A stretch of 64,000 nucleotides of DNA, from contig NZ_JACXSI010000055.1 in assembly GCF_014712675.1 (NCBI RefSeq), forward strand, positions 1-64,000. The letters are read 5' to 3'. Within the stretch, counting starts at the first letter, position 1. The number at the start of each line of letters is the position of its first letter. Shown in pieces: positions 61,582-64,000 of this stretch. This stretch comes from Peribacillus faecalis. GTDB taxonomy: Bacteria > Bacillota > Bacilli > Bacillales > DSM-1321. The notes under the pieces were generated by a model. That model saw nothing but the letters and a program-made list of their open reading frames with translations, was not told the origin of the DNA and did no database searches. The translations under genes were made by a program, and so were the position numbers.

Positions 61582-61986
61582 ATGGAAAAGGAAATTTTTA
61601 TTTCGGAAGAAAACCAAAAATTATTAGATAAACAGGGCTGGTTCTTTGATTATGAAGAAATCGACGGACCGCTTGCGAATATTCATACACATGGACTTGC
61701 TGAGAACTTGCACCATACAGATTTGCAGATTGTATTAAAGCTGGATGAGGAAACAGCAGGTACGCTTCTACATTCCATTATCGAAAATATAAAAGGCGGA
61801 TACACATATTATGAAGGTCGCAGCAATAAAGTTATTGAAGAACTTGAAGTTGAATTTAAGAAGTTCAAAGAAGATGGCCGAGATGTGTTGCGTCTCATCA
61901 TTCCTGATCAAGAAGGCCGATTTCCGAGTGAAGAAGGCTGCAGTGAACCATACAGCAAACAATATGCTGAGTTAGCCGCAGAATGA
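61582..61986 (+). CDS. DUF4262-type protein
   Basis: 134-residue cytoplasmic acidic protein. EIDGPLANIHTHGLAENLHHTDLQIVLKLDEETAG resembles the DUF4262 pattern (a short domain with conserved His/Thr-His-Gly-Leu and a downstream Asp). It ends in an acidic tail. AATAAGGTGAACAA precedes the ATG. Monocistronic. No biochemical role is known to me. The conserved His cluster could bind a metal. Confidence 0.7.
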   Translation: MEKEIFISEENQKLLDKQGWFFDYEEIDGPLANIHTHGLAENLHHTDLQIVLKLDEETAGTLLHSIIENIKGGYTYYEGRSNKVIEELEVEFKKFKEDGRDVLRLIIPDQEGRFPSEEGCSEPYSKQYAELAAE

Positions 61987-62149
61987 TTGGGTAAATTCAG
62001 AATAAACTTCCATATTGCATTCGATGAAGATATGCAGTAATATAATTACACAAGCTGCGTTGTGCGTAATGAATAATTAAGTTTTAACCTTTAAGCTAGA
62101 ATAGGGAGTTTAACATCGAAACGTAAATGACAAGTCTCTGTCTATATGA

Positions 62150-62285
62150 CAAGGAGAACATGCAGAAACGTTTTTGCGAACACCCACTTTTTGAAGTGGT
62201 GGTTTAAAACTTTCTTATGTGAATACGGCAAAGGTGGCTTCTCTTTTTTAAGATAAAAATAGTTCCTTTTTGGAACTTTTTTTAT
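62150..62285 (+). other. Hairpin-rich non-coding stretch with a terminator
   Basis: CACCCACTTTTTGAAGTGGTG hairpin region (62181-62203), a GGAGAA/TTCTC long-range pair (62153 with 62239) and AGTTCC/GGAACTTTTTTT terminator (62263-62280). It lies in the 655-base gap between the DUF4262 gene and the small zinc-ribbon gene. It could be a small RNA or a leader remnant. I recognise no known RNA family, and the rest of the gap (61987-62149, 62286-62641) shows nothing else. Confidence 0.35.
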
Positions 62286-62641
62286 TTCCCCCTTAATATC
62301 CTTTGATAATTGTTAAAATATTTTGACAATTAAAGGGAAATGTGTTAAAATTTATAAAAGCGTTCCATTTTTTAAAAATGCCCTCCCTCATTAATTAGGC
62401 CAAGTTTTATTAGAGTCTAAATCATTATTCATTTAGTAAGAGTGTCGCCCGTATGCCGGATGAATAGATGCATCATCCTTAACCAAACCCAAATACAACT
62501 AATTTATCTTCTGTTCTGTCTCGTAGCACTTTCCATTATTGTTTTTAATAATCATAATTTCATAATTTTGTAATTTAATTTTTTAACAAATTTATTAATT
62601 TAAGAATAAACTATATGAAGAAAAAGAAAGGATTGAATTAT

Positions 62642-62782
62642 ATGGAGAAAAAATATTGTACACATTGCAACAGAATTGCTCATCTGAATGAATGCTGCGA
62701 TGGATGCGGCCGTAATGAATTCCGAAGAATTATTATTTCTGTACAGTCACTTAAACGCTTCAAAAAAGGAATGTCTAAATAA
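62642..62782 (+). CDS. 46-residue zinc-ribbon-like small protein
   Basis: Reads MEKKYCTHCNRIAHLNECC then DGCGRNEFRRIIISVQSLKR, ending KKGMSK. CxxC...CxxC (Cys6, Cys9, Cys19, Cys22) can hold one zinc ion, and the C-terminal half is basic and helical, suggesting nucleic acid contact. AAAGGATTGAATTAT precedes the ATG. An in-frame ATG at 62615 is less likely as it lies upstream of the ribosome binding site. A long antisense frame across it is a shadow. Function unknown. Confidence 0.7.
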   Translation: MEKKYCTHCNRIAHLNECCDGCGRNEFRRIIISVQSLKRFKKGMSK

Positions 62783-62830
62783 GTACCGATAAGGATATGG
62801 CCCAATAAGGGTTTTCTAGGAGGAAATGTT

Positions 62831-62935
62831 TTGGACAGGAAAATAGAACAGTTCCTGAATATGGAGCTGCAATTTATATACGTTCGACAAATGATGAACG
62901 ATTTAATTGAAGAGACTGCCCCAAATAGTGAATGA
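62831..62935 (+). CDS. 34-residue small protein
   Basis: TTG start at 62831 with an ideal AGGAGG 7 bases upstream; reads MDRKIEQFLNMELQFIYVRQ then MMNDLIEETAPNSE. It is acidic and probably one amphipathic helix. It lies 48 bases after the zinc-ribbon gene and ends at a strong terminator, so the two small genes appear to be co-transcribed. No family recognised. Confidence 0.6.
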   Translation: MDRKIEQFLNMELQFIYVRQMMNDLIEETAPNSE

Positions 62936-62978
62936 AAAGCACACATGACAGTATATAAGCTGTTTTGTGTGCTTTTTA
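62935..62978 (+). terminator. Terminator of the two-small-gene unit
   Basis: AAAAGCACACA...TTGTGTGCTTTTT with inner ACAG/CTGT. Confidence 0.85.
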
Positions 62979-63053
62979 TGTGTTTATATTTACCTACTTT
63001 TAAATATAAGATAATTTTTGTAACATTCCCACAAAAATAACAACTATTTTTAA

Positions 63054-63075
63054 TTGATAATGATAATCGTTTTTG
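63054..63075. promoter_or_regulatory. Fur box
   Basis: TTGATAATGATAATCGTTTT matches the GATAATGATAATCATTATC iron box in its left 12 bases and partly on the right. It lies about 50 bases before a tiny membrane peptide gene, over its likely promoter (TTATTATAAAG). Confidence 0.7.
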
Positions 63076-63124
63076 TTATTATAAAGTTAGTAATAATCGT
63101 GACCTCTTAAGGAAGGTGAATAAC

Positions 63125-63235
63125 ATGTTGTTGCTTTTAGTCAGTCTTACAGTTGTTACATATTCTGCACTGACGACTTATATATTGAACAAAGTCGGCA
63201 AACCGGTACATGTATCATCTGGTACTAAACAATAA
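63125..63235 (+). CDS. 36-residue single-helix membrane peptide under a Fur box
   Basis: Reads MLLLLVSLTVVTYSALTTYI then LNKVGKPVHVSSGTKQ: one transmembrane helix and a short polar tail. AAGGAAGGTGAATAAC precedes the ATG, and a terminator follows 17 bases after the stop, so this is a complete small transcription unit. The Fur box predicts expression in iron starvation. Similar tiny peptides can help membrane transporters, but no homologue is recognised. Confidence 0.72.
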   Translation: MLLLLVSLTVVTYSALTTYILNKVGKPVHVSSGTKQ

Positions 63236-63252
63236 TAATCGTTTTCTGATAC

Positions 63253-63286
63253 ACACGTCAGTCGCTTTTAGCTGACGTGTTTTTTT
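63253..63286 (+). terminator. Terminator of the Fur-box small gene
   Basis: ACACGTCAG / CTGACGTGT with T7. Confidence 0.85.
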
Positions 63287-63449
63287 ATATATTGAAAAAC
63301 TTCATATTTCAATTAGCGGATTAATCATAACCGAACCTTAGCTTCGAATATTCTGTAAAGTGACAAATTTTGTTCATAAAGATGGGAAAGTGGAAAGAAA
63401 TGCTTTACAATAAAAGAAAATAATAAATGGGATACAAGGGGAATGATTC

Positions 63450-64000
63450 ATGATAAAGACTACAACATCGACTCACACACGAATGTTGCAATCGTTAGCT
63501 GATCTATACTATACATTCGAGCAAAATCGTGATTCGGAAAACGTGCTAAAAATGAAGGAATTGATGAATAAAACAGTTCAGAATGAAGTTCAGCTAGCAT
63601 TTTGCGGGCATTTTTCGGCCGGGAAATCAAGCATGATAAACTACTTGGTCGGAAACAATATTTTGCCATCAAGTCCTATTCCGACCAGTGCCAATGTCGT
63701 AAAAGTGAAACAGGGAGAAGAAGGGGTTCGAGTTCACTTTTTTGACGGATTGCACACGACTTTCCGTGGCGCGCATGATATGAAAGATATAAAAGCATAT
63801 TGTAAAGATGGAGATCAAGTCCGTTCAATCGAAATTTATTCGGAGGATTTTCCATTACCATCTGATTGTGCCGTTTTAGATACGCCCGGTATTGATTCAA
63901 CAGATGATGCTCACCGTGTCTCGACTGAATCTACACTGCATTTGGCGGACATTATTTTATATGTGATGGATTATAACCATGTTCAATCGCAAGAGAATTT
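63450..64000 (+). CDS. dynA: Dynamin-like GTPase, N-terminal part (runs off the window)
   Basis: 183 residues visible, open at the window end. G1/Walker A GHFSAGKSSM (53-62), switch I region with SSPIPTSANVV and G3 DTPGIDST (144-151) match the bacterial dynamin family, of which B. subtilis DynA (YpbR) is the model. DynA has two fused dynamin units of ~600 residues and fuses membranes under stress or phage attack. ATG 63450 has AAGGGGAATGATTC upstream. Whether the protein is a single or double dynamin cannot be seen here. Confidence 0.88.
   Translation, partial: MIKTTTSTHTRMLQSLADLYYTFEQNRDSENVLKMKELMNKTVQNEVQLAFCGHFSAGKSSMINYLVGNNILPSSPIPTSANVVKVKQGEEGVRVHFFDGLHTTFRGAHDMKDIKAYCKDGDQVRSIEIYSEDFPLPSDCAVLDTPGIDSTDDAHRVSTESTLHLADIILYVMDYNHVQSQEN

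Noticed and set aside
61987-62641. RNase P RNA or tmRNA in the gap before the small genes
   Set aside because: None of the conserved core sequences of those RNAs could be found. Only generic hairpins are present.

Overview
The window comes from a low-GC Gram-positive bacterium of the order Bacillales. Strong GGAGG ribosome binding sites, frequent TTG/GTG starts, hairpin-plus-T terminators, OpuC-type osmoprotectant uptake, NsrR/Hmp, a TPP riboswitch ahead of thiM, a Fur box and a DynA-type dynamin all fit this. The gene set and the intergenic repeats resemble Planococcaceae (Solibacillus/Lysinibacillus-like), but the genus cannot be fixed from this sequence alone.

Layout. 1-2.8 kb: osmoprotectant ABC transporter (opuCB-CC-CD) behind a truncated CBS fragment of the ATPase. 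3-7 kb (minus): small membrane proteins, ilvD and a two-gene ThrE-type threonine/serine exporter. 7.2-13.2 kb: zinc alcohol dehydrogenase, ogt-alkA alkylation repair, and a TAXI-TRAP transporter operon. 13.2-16.7 kb: TPP riboswitch, then thiM-thiE-HAD-thiD. 16.8-23.1 kb: D-Ala-D-Ala carboxypeptidase, a type I phosphodiesterase, two MFS transporters and an esterase. 23.2-24.8 kb: a frameshifted IS1182-family element. 25.2-25.5 kb: tRNA-Gly and tRNA-Arg. 25.6-31.3 kb: a YjiH-type membrane protein, then an M20 hydrolase, GNAT, N-acylamino-acid racemase and homoserine dehydrogenase cluster that looks like the D- to L-amino acid conversion pathway. 31.3-32.2 kb: ABC-2 exporter remnant. 32.4-37 kb: complete livJHMGF. 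37-40.4 kb: hmp/nsrR with two operators, and a MerR regulator facing a membrane protein. 40.7-50.4 kb: HAD phosphatase, flavoprotein, YtcJ-like amidohydrolase, CorC-like membrane protein, NhaC/YuiF transporter, GNAT and a hydrolase. 50.8-59.1 kb: glutamate/dicarboxylate symporter, a stand-alone RNA polymerase alpha-CTD-like protein, lipoprotein, K+ channel, a chemoreceptor with a broken 3' end, an AI-2E transporter and a Pit phosphate transporter. 59.7-64 kb: two convergent paralogous repetitive proteins, a glutathione peroxidase pseudogene, a DUF4262 protein, three very small genes (one under a Fur box) and the start of a dynamin-like GTPase.

The most striking unexplained structure is a family of composite intergenic repeats of about 300-470 bp, present five times (near 5.5, 13.6, 20.6, 48.3 and 59.4 kb). 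They are built from shuffled hairpin modules whose stems change while the pairing and the hairpin tip are kept. One copy separates the TPP riboswitch terminator from thiM. A second repeat family consists of degenerate units of about 21 bp in three or four gaps. Decay is visible at several places: the opuCA fragment, ABC-2 exporter, glutathione peroxidase, transposase and the chemoreceptor 3' end. Short homopolymer-type lesions could also be sequencing errors.
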